Assembly (NCBI GenBank): GCA_040222185.1
Contig: JAVKDP010000028.1
Coordinates: 8,539 to 72,538, forward strand
DNA length: 64,000 nucleotides
Reading direction: 5' to 3'
Source of the DNA: JAVKDP01 sp040222185
Lineage (GTDB): Bacteria > Bacteroidota > Rhodothermia > Balneolales > Balneolaceae
The position numbers were made by a program, and so were the translations under genes. Below the pieces are notes generated by a model. It worked only from the letters and a program-made list of their open reading frames with translations. It searched no databases and was not told the origin of the DNA. Every line of letters begins with the position of its first letter. The first letter of the stretch is position 1. Below, in pieces: positions 19,651 through 28,854 of this stretch.

Positions 19651-20188
19651 TACCCTCCACATTTACCAAATAAACTGCATCCTCACCGTCCAGTTCTTGC
19701 ACTTTAACCCTCACCTCTTCATTGGCATGAGTATTCACATATATACCTGTGTAATTAGGAGAGATTGGTAACTCTCTATGCCCACGGTCTACCATGCAAC
19801 AAAACTGTATTCTTCGGGGCCTTCCATAAGACATTAGCGCATCCATAGCCGACCTGACTGTTCTTCCTGTATAAAGCACATCATCAATGAGTACAACGTC
19901 TCTGTCATATAAATCAAATGGTATCTCAGTGACTTTTACATCCGGCATCTTAAGTTTACTCCGGAAGTCATCTCGATAAAAAGTAACATCCAGCACTCCG
20001 AAGTCGATATCCAGGTTAAATTCTTTCTTTATGGCCTGTAAAATACGCTTCCCCATGTAAACACCTCTGGTCTGCATACCAATAATGGCTAAGCGAGATG
20101 GATTTTCATATGACTCCAAAAATTGATGAGCAAATCGCAAGTATGTGCGATCCAGTTCTTCAGCAGTCATGATTTCGGCTTTATTCAA
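19640..20188 (-). CDS. pyrR: Bifunctional pyr operon regulator / uracil phosphoribosyltransferase
   Basis: PyrR binds pyr mRNA in a UMP-dependent way in other bacteria and has uracil phosphoribosyltransferase activity. The PRPP-binding motif DVVLIDDVLYTGRTVRSAM is intact, and GMQTRGVYMGKRI matches the family. Length is 182 residues from TTG 20188, preceded by AGGA at 8 bases. ATG 20170 would remove NKAEI, which aligns with the usual PyrR N-terminus, so I prefer the TTG. Directly upstream of and overlapping pyrB. I could not identify a PyrR-binding hairpin in the 57 bases before it. Confidence 0.94.
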   Translation of the reverse strand: MNKAEIMTAEELDRTYLRFAHQFLESYENPSRLAIIGMQTRGVYMGKRILQAIKKEFNLDIDFGVLDVTFYRDDFRSKLKMPDVKVTEIPFDLYDRDVVLIDDVLYTGRTVRSAMDALMSYGRPRRIQFCCMVDRGHRELPISPNYTGIYVNTHANEEVRVKVQELDGEDAVYLVNVEGNGE

Positions 20189-20245
20189 GCGAGGATTCCT
20201 TTTCTTTCAAGTTTTCAAAATATAATGCCTTTTTAGATAAAAACG

Positions 20246-20974
20246 TTACTTAGGTTTTGAAAACTCCAAAACAGCAATCCATGAATGTTTTCTTAAAAAG
20301 GGAAGCTGTTTAAAAATAAACTTATCTGTCTTATTCAATATTCCGCTTAATGAAGGAATAAAGGATGCTGCTGTTGCTAACAGATTAAAATGATGAACCT
20401 GAACACTTTCAAAAAACTCTTCTGCATTTGCAATATCCTGCATAAGTAACGGATGCTCATCTTCTGTCCTCATTTTAGGAGTGAGTAGCCGATATAAATT
20501 TATTATTGGGTTATGCCCCAGTGGCTCAAAGAATACTGTTTTGCCATTTTCTGATAAAACACGGTTTAACTCTGAATAAGCTTTTGATAAATCTAAATGG
20601 TGCAAAATTCCACTACCGCAAATAACATCAAATAAATCATCATTGAATGCCAAATTTTCGGCGTCCATTACCTGAAAATCAATTTCTAATCCTTCCTCTG
20701 CTGCCTGGTCTTTTGCTTGTTGAATAGCTACATCTGAAATATCTATTGCAAAAACGGACGCCCCAGATCTGGCCAAATCAAAAGCTGCACTTCCAGGACC
20801 ACAACCATATTCCAATACTTTTTTACCCTTAACATTCTCTGATATTAGGCTATGATAAAAATCCTTACTTATACTAGCCGATTTGTAATACTTCTTTGCT
20901 GCACGTCGGGTATTTGCAGAGAACGTTTCATTATGAAATTCCTTTTCACGGGCTAATCTTTCCTCAGTACTCAA
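20246..20974 (-). CDS. Class I SAM-dependent methyltransferase (Methyltransf_11 type)
   Basis: 242 residues. SAM motif I is KVLEYGCGPGSAAFDLARSG (about 55-74), followed by FAIDISDVAI and DLFDVICGSGILHHLDL, the UbiE/Methyltransf_11 pattern. The substrate is unknown; its position after wecB suggests a role with surface sugars or the lipid carrier. Its start overlaps the wecB stop by 4 bases (ATGA), so translation is probably coupled to wecB. Confidence 0.82.
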   Translation of the reverse strand: MSTEERLAREKEFHNETFSANTRRAAKKYYKSASISKDFYHSLISENVKGKKVLEYGCGPGSAAFDLARSGASVFAIDISDVAIQQAKDQAAEEGLEIDFQVMDAENLAFNDDLFDVICGSGILHHLDLSKAYSELNRVLSENGKTVFFEPLGHNPIINLYRLLTPKMRTEDEHPLLMQDIANAEEFFESVQVHHFNLLATAASFIPSLSGILNKTDKFIFKQLPFLRKHSWIAVLEFSKPK

Positions 20975-22095
20975 ACTAAACCTCTTTGAAACTCTACTAT
21001 TTTGCCAGCTGCATTGCCATCCCCATAAGGATTGTGACGTAAACTCATGCTCTTATATTGCTCCTCATTATTAACTAACAATAAGCATTCTTGTACAATT
21101 CTTTCCTCATTTGTTCCAACTAAAACTACAGTACCTGCATCAATTGCTTCAGGCCGCTCCGTTTTTTCTCGCGTTACCAATACTGGTTTTCCCAGGCTTG
21201 GAGCTTCTTCCTGGATTCCTCCACTATCAGTTATCATCAGATAACTTCTTTTCATTAACCACACAAAAGATTCGTATTCAAGCGGCTCTATCAGGGTGAT
21301 GTTCTTTATATTTCCCAGCAGGTCGTAAACTGGTTTTTGCACGTTTGGATTTAAATGAACCGGGTAAATGATTTGAACATCTTCTTCCCCCGCTATTCTC
21401 CTAAGCGCGTTACAAATGTTATTGAGCCCTTCTCCAAAATTCTCCCTCCTATGCCCGGTAACAAGAATGAGTTTTTTTCCTTGTTCAATCAATGAATCGA
21501 GTTTCCTGTATTCGCTCTGTTCTTTTGAGTCTACTTTCTCAGCACTATACAACAATGCATCAATTACCGTATTTCCAGTAACTAAAATTGTAGTTACATC
21601 AACATTTTCGACGAGTAAATTGTCTTTAGCACGCTGAGTTGGAGCAAAGTGATAATCTGCCAACTTCCCGGTAAGCTGCCTGTTGATTTCTTCAGGGAAC
21701 GGGGCCCATTTATCAAAAGTTCGAAGCCCAGCTTCTACATGGCAAACTTTTACTCCACTATAATATGCTGATAATGAAGCCGCAAAGCTGGTTGTAGTGT
21801 CACCTTGAACGTACATGAAGTCCGGCTTAAAGTCTTCCAGTACTTTATTTACGCCTCCAAGGATTCCGGAAGTAAGAAGTGACAGGTTTTGATTTGACTC
21901 CATAATATCTAAGTCATAATCAGGGGTGATTTCAAAAAAGTCCAAAACCTGGTCAAGCATCTCCCTGTGTTGGGCTGTAACGCATACTTTGGTTTCAAAA
22001 ACATCAGGGTTCTTCTTGAACTCCTTCACTACCGGTGCCATTTTGATAGCCTCTGGCCGAGTACCGAATACTATCAAAATTTTCTGTTTATTCAT
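20971..22095 (-). CDS. wecB: UDP-N-acetylglucosamine 2-epimerase (non-hydrolysing)
   Basis: Interconverts UDP-GlcNAc and UDP-ManNAc for surface polysaccharides. 374 residues, the usual size. The opening KILIVFGTRPEAIKMAPVV, then VQGDTTTSFAASLSAYYSGV, VCHVEAGLRTFDKWAPFPEE (catalytic Glu and His region), LVTGHRRENFG, and ITDSGGIQEEAPSLGKPVLV are all family signatures. It is the first gene of the minus-strand half of the polysaccharide locus, suggesting ManNAc or a derivative in the polymer. Confidence 0.95.
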   Translation of the reverse strand: MNKQKILIVFGTRPEAIKMAPVVKEFKKNPDVFETKVCVTAQHREMLDQVLDFFEITPDYDLDIMESNQNLSLLTSGILGGVNKVLEDFKPDFMYVQGDTTTSFAASLSAYYSGVKVCHVEAGLRTFDKWAPFPEEINRQLTGKLADYHFAPTQRAKDNLLVENVDVTTILVTGNTVIDALLYSAEKVDSKEQSEYRKLDSLIEQGKKLILVTGHRRENFGEGLNNICNALRRIAGEEDVQIIYPVHLNPNVQKPVYDLLGNIKNITLIEPLEYESFVWLMKRSYLMITDSGGIQEEAPSLGKPVLVTREKTERPEAIDAGTVVLVGTNEERIVQECLLLVNNEEQYKSMSLRHNPYGDGNAAGKIVEFQRGLV

Positions 22096-22298
22096 TTATC
22101 TGGACAAACCTGATTTAGCTTTTTAACAATTCGCTCAAGGTAATTATTAAATCACTTGTAAGAAAAAGCTTGTTTGAGAAAGTTCAAAAACAGCTTAAAT
22201 AAACCACTCTATACTACCTTTCTTTTAGTCCCCAATCTCGGTATTATTGACCACCAAATTTTTGTACTTATTTAACGTTTTTAATACCCCAATTTTTC

Positions 22299-23504
22299 AT
22301 GAAAATTCACGAGTACCAGGCTAAAGAAATTTTAAAAAGTTATGGCGTTCCTGTTCCTGACGGGATTGCTGCCCTAACTGTTGAAGAAGCAGTAGATGCT
22401 GCTAAAAAACTAGAAGCAAATGGATCAACTTTATTTGTACTTAAGGCTCAGATTCATGCTGGTGGACGTGGTAAAGGCCGCACCAAAAAGAATGGTGCAA
22501 AAGGGGTAATCCTTTGTAAGAGCGTTGAAGAAGTTCGCGAAGCTGCTGAATCTTTACTTGGAGATGTACTTGTAACTATCCAGACTGGAGAGTCGGGCCA
22601 ACTAGTTCAGAGACTTTATGTAACTGATGGCGTTGATATCCAGAAAGAATTCTACCTCGGAATTTTAATGGACCGTGCAGTTTCCAAAAACGTAATCATG
22701 GTTTCAACTGAGGGTGGAGTAGAAATTGAGCAGGTTGCAGAAGAAACTCCTGAAAAAATCGTGAAAGAATGGGTTGAACCAGGAATGCCTTTACAGGTAA
22801 ACCAGGCAAGACACCTTGCTTTCGCTCTTGGTTTAGAAGGCGATGCTCTTAAAAAAGGAATCAAGTTCATCATGGCGATCTACAATGCCTACAATGAGAT
22901 TGATTCTGACATGTTTGAAATCAACCCTCTTATCCTTACTCCTGATAACGACATTTTAGCCCTGGATGCTAAAGTTACCTTTGACGGGAATGCACTCTAT
23001 CGTCATAAAGACTATGCTGAATTAAAAGATGAAGCAGAAGAAGATCCTTTTGAGTTAGAAGCGGGTAAATACAACCTGAACTATATCAAACTTGATGGTA
23101 ATGTTGGCTGTATGGTAAATGGTGCAGGGCTTGCAATGGCTACTATGGATATCATTAAGCTTTCGGGTGGTGAACCTGCTAACTTTTTAGATGTTGGCGG
23201 TGGAGCTAATGTTGATACGGTAAAGAACGGATTCCGGATTATTCTTGATGATCCTAATGTAAAAGCGATCCTCATTAATATCTTTGGTGGAATTGTACGT
23301 TGCGACCGAGTAGCTAATGGGGTAATTGAAGCTGTTAAGGATCCTGAAATTGCTGCCAAGGTTGAGAATGTGCCAATTATTGTTCGCCTTCAGGGAACGA
23401 ATGCCGAAGAAGCAAAAGTCATCATCGACAATTCAGGACTTAATGTAATTTCTGCAGTATTACTTAAAGAAGCTGCTGAAGAAGTTTCTAAAGTACTGGC
23501 TTAG
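22299..23504 (+). CDS. sucC: Succinyl-CoA synthetase (ADP-forming) beta subunit
   Basis: TCA-cycle enzyme subunit that binds nucleotide and forms half of the active site with SucD. 401 residues; MKIHEYQAKEILKSYGVPVP at the start, ATP-grasp region (LKAQIHAGGRGKGR), and the C-terminal ligase domain (NFLDVGGGANVDTVKNGF; NIFGGIVRCDRVANG) are canonical. sucD is not adjacent, which is unusual compared with sucCD operons but common in this bacterial group. A 203-base region upstream, divergent from wecB, should hold its promoter. Confidence 0.96.
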   Translation: MKIHEYQAKEILKSYGVPVPDGIAALTVEEAVDAAKKLEANGSTLFVLKAQIHAGGRGKGRTKKNGAKGVILCKSVEEVREAAESLLGDVLVTIQTGESGQLVQRLYVTDGVDIQKEFYLGILMDRAVSKNVIMVSTEGGVEIEQVAEETPEKIVKEWVEPGMPLQVNQARHLAFALGLEGDALKKGIKFIMAIYNAYNEIDSDMFEINPLILTPDNDILALDAKVTFDGNALYRHKDYAELKDEAEEDPFELEAGKYNLNYIKLDGNVGCMVNGAGLAMATMDIIKLSGGEPANFLDVGGGANVDTVKNGFRIILDDPNVKAILINIFGGIVRCDRVANGVIEAVKDPEIAAKVENVPIIVRLQGTNAEEAKVIIDNSGLNVISAVLLKEAAEEVSKVLA

Positions 23505-23529
23505 AAGACTTTTTCTTATCGAAACTCAA

Positions 23530-23561
23530 AAGCTCAATCGATCTCGGTTGGGCTTTTTTTA
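23530..23561. terminator. Bidirectional terminator between sucC and bshA
   Basis: AAGCTCAA (23530-23537) pairs with TTGGGCTT (23548-23555) with one G-T pair, and a run of seven T follows on the plus strand. It begins about 26 bases after the sucC stop and abuts the bshA stop on the other strand. The T-run favours termination of sucC; use by bshA is less certain. Confidence 0.75.
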
Positions 23562-23562
23562 T

Positions 23563-24705
23563 TTAGTGAACTTCAAATAACCCTTCGCTTACTTCTTTAT
23601 AAAACTCTTCATATTGCCCTACCACAAGATCCTGGTTAAATAATTCCGCTCGCTTTCGGGCGTTTCTCGAAAGGCGGTCATGAAGCTCCTGGTCTGTAAG
23701 AATGTTAAAAGCATGTTCTGCCATACAATCTGTATCATCAAGATCGCATAAATAGCCCGTCTCTCCTTCAATATTCACTTCTGGCAGGCCTCCGATTCGG
23801 GAACTAATTACAGGTACAGAGCAACTCATAGCCTCTAGTGCTGCCAGACCGAACGTTTCTGAACCTGAAGGGATTAAAAATAAATCTGCAATTGAAAGTA
23901 TTTCTTCTACTTCGTCCAGCTTTCCTAAAAACCGAACATGATCACAAATACCTAAATCCCGACACTGCTGTTCTGCCTTCTGCCTGTCCGGTCCATCTCC
24001 TGCAAGTAAAAGCTTTGCTTTTATTCCATGTTCAAGCACTTTTGAAAATACAGTAATTACTTCAGGCACACGCTTTACTTTCCGAAAATTGGATACATGA
24101 ACTACAACTTTCTCACCATCCGGGCAGATAGCCTTTTTGAAATGGCTTTTGTTTGATTTCTGGAATCGATCTAAATCGATAAAGTTCGGAACTACCTTTA
24201 TATCCTGCTTAATATCGAAGTTGTGATAGGTTTCTTCTTTCAGGTATTCTGAAACTGCTGTAACACCATCACTTTTGTCAATTGAAAACTCTACAACATG
24301 CTTATAGCTGGGATCTTTACCAACTACTGTTATATCCGTTCCGTGTAGCGTAGTAACAATAGGTACTGTTTTTCCCTTCTCAGCCATGATCTGTTTTGCC
24401 AGATATGCACTGGTAGCGTGAGGAAGAGCATAGTGAACATGTAGTAAATCCAGATTTTCATACTCGATCAGATTTACCATTTGAGATGCTAATGCAAGGG
24501 CATAAGGAGGATACTCAAACAGCGGATACGAATTAATCGAAACCTCGTGGTAAGTTATATTGGAATCCAATGTTTCAAGCCTCGCTGGGCGGGCATAACT
24601 TAAGATGTGAATTTTATGCCCTTTTCTTGATAATACTTTTGCTAACTCAGTGGCTACAACACCACTCCCTCCAAACGTTGGGTAACAAACTATTCCAATA
24701 TTCAT
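23563..24705 (-). CDS. bshA: N-acetyl-alpha-D-glucosaminyl L-malate synthase
   Basis: First enzyme of bacillithiol synthesis: transfers GlcNAc from UDP-GlcNAc to L-malate. 380 residues of GT4 fold. The N-terminal signature IGIVCYPTFGGSGVVATELA, VTTLHGTDITVVGKDPSY, HVSNFRKVKRVPEVI and the C-terminal GSETFGLAALEAMSCSVPVI match BshA closely. bshB and bshC are not in the window. The gene implies that bacillithiol, not glutathione, is the major thiol, which bears on the Kef/redox operon at 42300-47192. Confidence 0.93.
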   Translation of the reverse strand: MNIGIVCYPTFGGSGVVATELAKVLSRKGHKIHILSYARPARLETLDSNITYHEVSINSYPLFEYPPYALALASQMVNLIEYENLDLLHVHYALPHATSAYLAKQIMAEKGKTVPIVTTLHGTDITVVGKDPSYKHVVEFSIDKSDGVTAVSEYLKEETYHNFDIKQDIKVVPNFIDLDRFQKSNKSHFKKAICPDGEKVVVHVSNFRKVKRVPEVITVFSKVLEHGIKAKLLLAGDGPDRQKAEQQCRDLGICDHVRFLGKLDEVEEILSIADLFLIPSGSETFGLAALEAMSCSVPVISSRIGGLPEVNIEGETGYLCDLDDTDCMAEHAFNILTDQELHDRLSRNARKRAELFNQDLVVGQYEEFYKEVSEGLFEVH

Positions 24706-24914
24706 TCTTAAAAAACTCCTTGTCGAATAATAAAGTCCAAAAATAGATAATCTTGCAATAATATAGACGCCCTAAAACATCCTTTAACACCAAACATTAC
24801 CTCTAAACATTTCTATCAGTTTATCTATTATGTATATTTAATGCTAATCTGAAATAAACTTTAGTATGTTAGTTTTGTTTTAGATTAGTTAAAGATTCTA
24901 ATAAAGTTTAGTGT

Positions 24915-25148
24915 ATGACCGGACATTCAAAATGGACGAACATTCGTAATAAGAAAGCCAAAGAAAGCTCAAAACGTTCAATAGTTTTCACACGAGTTGC
25001 TAATAGGCTTACAATTGTTGTGCGCAAAGCTGGATTAAATCTCACAAAATACAATATGAAAATAAATGGGTTCGTTTCATTACCACATAAACAAAAAGGG
25101 ATAGTTCAGATTTCTGCTCAAGGCTATGCAAAGAATTTTAATTCATGA
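24915..25148 (+). CDS. Stand-alone YebC/TACO1 N-terminal-domain-like small protein
   Basis: 77 residues beginning MTGHSKWTNIRNKKAKESSK, which matches the start of YebC-family proteins (M-GHSKW-NI---K----KR---FT). The similarity fades after residue 40, though a SLPHKQK segment falls where YebC has NMPKDN. The two C-terminal YebC domains are absent and I saw no YebC-like continuation in other frames before the next gene. Its TGA overlaps the next ATG (ATGA), so it looks translated and coupled to the Bat-type cluster. It could be a small nucleic-acid or ribosome-binding protein, or a decaying truncated yebC copy. Confidence 0.6.
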   Translation: MTGHSKWTNIRNKKAKESSKRSIVFTRVANRLTIVVRKAGLNLTKYNMKINGFVSLPHKQKGIVQISAQGYAKNFNS

Positions 25149-25786
25149 TGACTAAACTTTTCACATACCTATTTTCATTCTTGTTGTTGGTTTCTTCACC
25201 TAATGGTGATGCAAAAAAAGGCAATGAAGCCTATGAAAAAGGTGAATATGCTGAAGCTGAAGCACTTTATAGGGCATCCCTGGAAGCTGACCCGGAAAAC
25301 GCTCAGGTTTATTTTAATTTGGGAAATGCACTAGCCAAGCAAGGCAAAGCTGAAGAAGCGATGCAAACCTTTATGGAGTATCGTTCGCTGGCAAAAACTC
25401 CTGAAGAAAAAGCTTTGGCAGAGTATAACATAGGCTCAATACTATCGGAAGGTGAACAATGGAAGCCCGCAGCTCAACATTTTAGAAATGCTTTGAAGCT
25501 GAACCCTGAAGACTCTGATGCAAAGCATAATTACGAACGAACTTTTGCTGAGTCAAAGAAAGAAGACGAAAACCAGCAGCAACAGGAACAAGATCAAAAC
25601 CAGGAACAGGACCCTCCCTCCGAGTATGCGAAGGCCATGAAAAAAAGAGCGGAACAACTCGTTTCAGAACGCAAATACAACGAAGCACTTAACATTATGC
25701 AGGAAGCCTTGAGGCTTGACCCCACTGTTCAAAACTTTAACGATTTTATTAAACGCATCAGTGATGTCGGTGAAATAAACTTATAG
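25145..25786 (+). CDS. BatC-like tetratricopeptide repeat protein
   Basis: 213 residues with an N-terminal signal/anchor (about 4-17), then TPR units (AYEKGEYAEAEALYRASLEA; YFNLGNALAKQGKAEEAMQT; AQHFRNALKLNPEDSDAKHN), a Gln-rich spacer near 140-153, and a last TPR (RKYNEALNIMQEALRLDPTV). This fits BatC, the periplasmic TPR member of the Bacteroides aerotolerance (Bat) cluster. It starts inside the stop of the YebC-like gene; the second Met (25148) is an equally possible start. The usual batA/batB and MoxR genes are not upstream. Confidence 0.75.
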   Translation: MMTKLFTYLFSFLLLVSSPNGDAKKGNEAYEKGEYAEAEALYRASLEADPENAQVYFNLGNALAKQGKAEEAMQTFMEYRSLAKTPEEKALAEYNIGSILSEGEQWKPAAQHFRNALKLNPEDSDAKHNYERTFAESKKEDENQQQQEQDQNQEQDPPSEYAKAMKKRAEQLVSERKYNEALNIMQEALRLDPTVQNFNDFIKRISDVGEINL

Positions 25787-25795
25787 GCATAGACT

Positions 25796-26318
<523 letters not shown>

Positions 26319-26335
<17 letters not shown>

Positions 26336-28067
26336 AAAAACACTAGTACTTTTATTTACGCTTTTTACATTCCTGTCCAGTAATATGGGTTTTTCTCAAG
26401 AGGCAAGTGTTGAAGCCACACTTTCAGAGACAAATATTTTCTCCGGGGAATCTGTCCAAATGAATATCAAAATTTCGGGACAAGCGCTTAACTCGATTGA
26501 GCGACCAAATATTCCGAATATTGACGGCCTAAGATGGCTAAGTGGCAATACCAGCCAATCCCAGAACTTTACCTACGTAAATGGTAAACCTTCGATCTCC
26601 TATACATACGGATACCAATTTATAGCTCAGACACCAGGAGATTATACCTTCCCCAGCTTGCGTGTTTCAGTGAATGGAGAGGAGTTCAACACAAAAGAAC
26701 TGAAGTTCAAAGTCCTTGATCCAAAGACCATTGATGCTGGGAATGCTGATCGATCCCCGGATATTTATGTACGACTGGAACCTAGTACAACTGAGCCTGT
26801 AGTTGGTGAGCAGGTTACTGCAGATATTGTTTTATACTTCAAATCCGAAATCGAAATACCTTCTTACCAGGCTTCACCAGGATGGAAGGCCGAAGGCTTT
26901 TGGAAGGAAGAACTAGAAAACCGTAAGCAGACTACTACAACCTCGAGTATTATTGGCGGTGTTCGTTATCAAAGAGCACGACTACTTCAGTATGCTATTT
27001 TCCCAACTAAATCAGGTGAGTTAACACTTAGCCCTTTTGAGATCACTGTTCAAGTAAGAAAGAAAAATCGTAGAAGAGATATTTTCAGCTTTGGCCTTGG
27101 GCAGGAAAGGATGGATTTAAGCACTCTTCCTGTTACGATTAATGCAAAACCATTACCTGAGCTTCAAAACTCTACCTTTTCAGGAGGAGTTGGTAGTTTT
27201 GAAATCACTAGATCAATCAAGCCAGAAAAAGCATTTGTTGGCGAAAGTATAGAGATTACAACAACAATTTCTGGAAAAGGAAATATCCCCCTAATTGTAA
27301 AGCCAGACTTTGAATATCCTGAAACACTTGAGTTATATAATCCCCAGGAATCCTCTACAATTACAAGAAGTAACAGGCAAATCGGTGGAACCAAAATATT
27401 CACGGATATATTGATAGCCAGAAATGAAGGTACTTTCGAAATTCCTGAAACTCGTATGGCCTATTACGATCCAGCAAGAGACCGCTATTCTACAGCTACT
27501 TTACCTGCTCTGTATTTTGAAGCTGAAAGAGATCCAAGAGCAACAAGCTTGACTACCGAAGAACTTCGCTTTGATATTACTCCTATTACCGGCCTCGCTC
27601 AATGGGTTTCATACAACGAGATGCCACTTACTTCAAGGAAAACCGTTTGGGTTCTTATGGTACTTCCATTATTAGTGTTAGGAGCTTCATTTGGGTATAA
27701 ATCGTATTCTGATAAAATGAATACGGACACTGCTTTCGCACGGTCTCAAAAAGCAAAAGAAAAAGCTTTGGATGAGCTTGAAAAAGCTACAAGGCAATCA
27801 GATCTCAAAATAGGGTACTATCATATTCAAAAAGCTGTAACCCAGTTTATATGTGACAAACTCGATTTACCGCAAGCAGGATTGTCTATTGATCTTCTTG
27901 TACAGAATCTAAGTGACGGAGGTGGAGGGCAATTGGCTAAAGAAGTGAAATTACTACTCGAAAAGTGTGAAACTATAGCGTACGCTCCAAACGCAACCCA
28001 GGCTGGTTTAGAAACAGATATTCAAAATGCAAAGGACCTTATCAGGAGTATTGGAAAGTTAGTATGA
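26319..28067 (+). CDS. BatD-like oxygen-tolerance protein
   Basis: 582 residues from ATG 26319 (an ATG at 26307 adds four residues). The signal peptide ends near NMGFSQ. A large beta-rich periplasmic region with repeated Ig-like units follows (VEATLSETNIFSGESVQMNI; ITRSIKPEKAFVGESIEITT), then one transmembrane helix (about 447-465) and a cytoplasmic helical tail. This is the BatD layout; BatD works with BatA/B/C/E in envelope stress tolerance in Bacteroidota and relatives, by an unclear mechanism. The 5' end overlaps the Gln-rich gene and the 3' end overlaps batE by 4 bases (ATGA). Confidence 0.85.
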
Positions 28068-28831
28068 TGAAGTTCTTAAGTGTTTGTGTGTTATTTTTTC
28101 TCATCCCATTAGCTGTTTCTGCTCAGCAGAATGAACAATTGCTATTTGACCAGGCAAACACTCTTCTTGAAGATGGGAATTACTTTGATGCAATACAGGC
28201 TTACAAAACTATTGAGCAAAGTGGGCAAATATCAGGTGGATTATTTTTAAATATGGGGATTGCTGCCACCCAGTTGGATTCAATGGGTTTGGCAAAGTAC
28301 TACTTCTTGAAAGCATCACGCTTTGTTACCACTAATGAAGAGGCAACAAAAGCTTTGCAGTATGTAAGTTCTCAATTTAGCAGGCAATCGGCTACACTCC
28401 CTAAACTACCCTGGGATAAAGCAGTAGACATAATGAAAGACGGGATTGGAGCATTTGGAGTCTTTCTAATTGGTTTTTGCCTCGTTGTACTCTCGATTTT
28501 ATTGCTAATTGCGAAATGGTTTAGGTGGCTGTCCTTCCATAGAATTAACTCCATTATTGCTACTTTTGTAGTTTCGGGATTGCTGATATTACTCTTGTCA
28601 TTTTATGTCGATTATGTCGATCAACGATTTTCTGAAGCTGTCATAATTGTCACAGAAACGCAGGTTATGCAACAACCTGGAGAAAGTTCTGATTTAGTTA
28701 GCCTTGCCTATGAAGGCTATTCTATTGTAGTCGACAACAGAAAAAGCAAAACTTCTGAAGGATGGTATTATATTAGACTAGGTAATGGGCAATTTGGATG
28801 GATACAACCTGAAACAGTCAAGATTCTTTAA
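28064..28831 (+). CDS. BatE-like TPR and SH3 domain protein
   Basis: 255 residues: signal peptide (ending AVSAQ), TPR region (about 25-110), two transmembrane helices (near 133-150 and 164-184), then an SH3-like domain (about 195-255) with the bacterial SH3 pattern VMQQPGESSDLVSLAYEGYS...GWYYIRLGNGQFGWIQPE. This matches BatE, last gene of Bat clusters. Its start overlaps the batD stop by 4 bases. Confidence 0.82.
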   Translation: MMKFLSVCVLFFLIPLAVSAQQNEQLLFDQANTLLEDGNYFDAIQAYKTIEQSGQISGGLFLNMGIAATQLDSMGLAKYYFLKASRFVTTNEEATKALQYVSSQFSRQSATLPKLPWDKAVDIMKDGIGAFGVFLIGFCLVVLSILLLIAKWFRWLSFHRINSIIATFVVSGLLILLLSFYVDYVDQRFSEAVIIVTETQVMQQPGESSDLVSLAYEGYSIVVDNRKSKTSEGWYYIRLGNGQFGWIQPETVKIL

Positions 28832-28854
28832 TTTTTAGCACTAACACTACTTTT

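Noticed and set aside
22166..22195. Imperfect hairpin AAGCT...AGCTT upstream of wecB and sucC
   Set aside because: It needs bulges, has no T-run and no clear role; too weak to annotate.
24844..24888. CTAATCT...AGATTAG inverted repeat before the YebC-like gene
   Set aside because: Seven AT-rich pairs across a 31-base loop in very AT-rich DNA are expected by chance.
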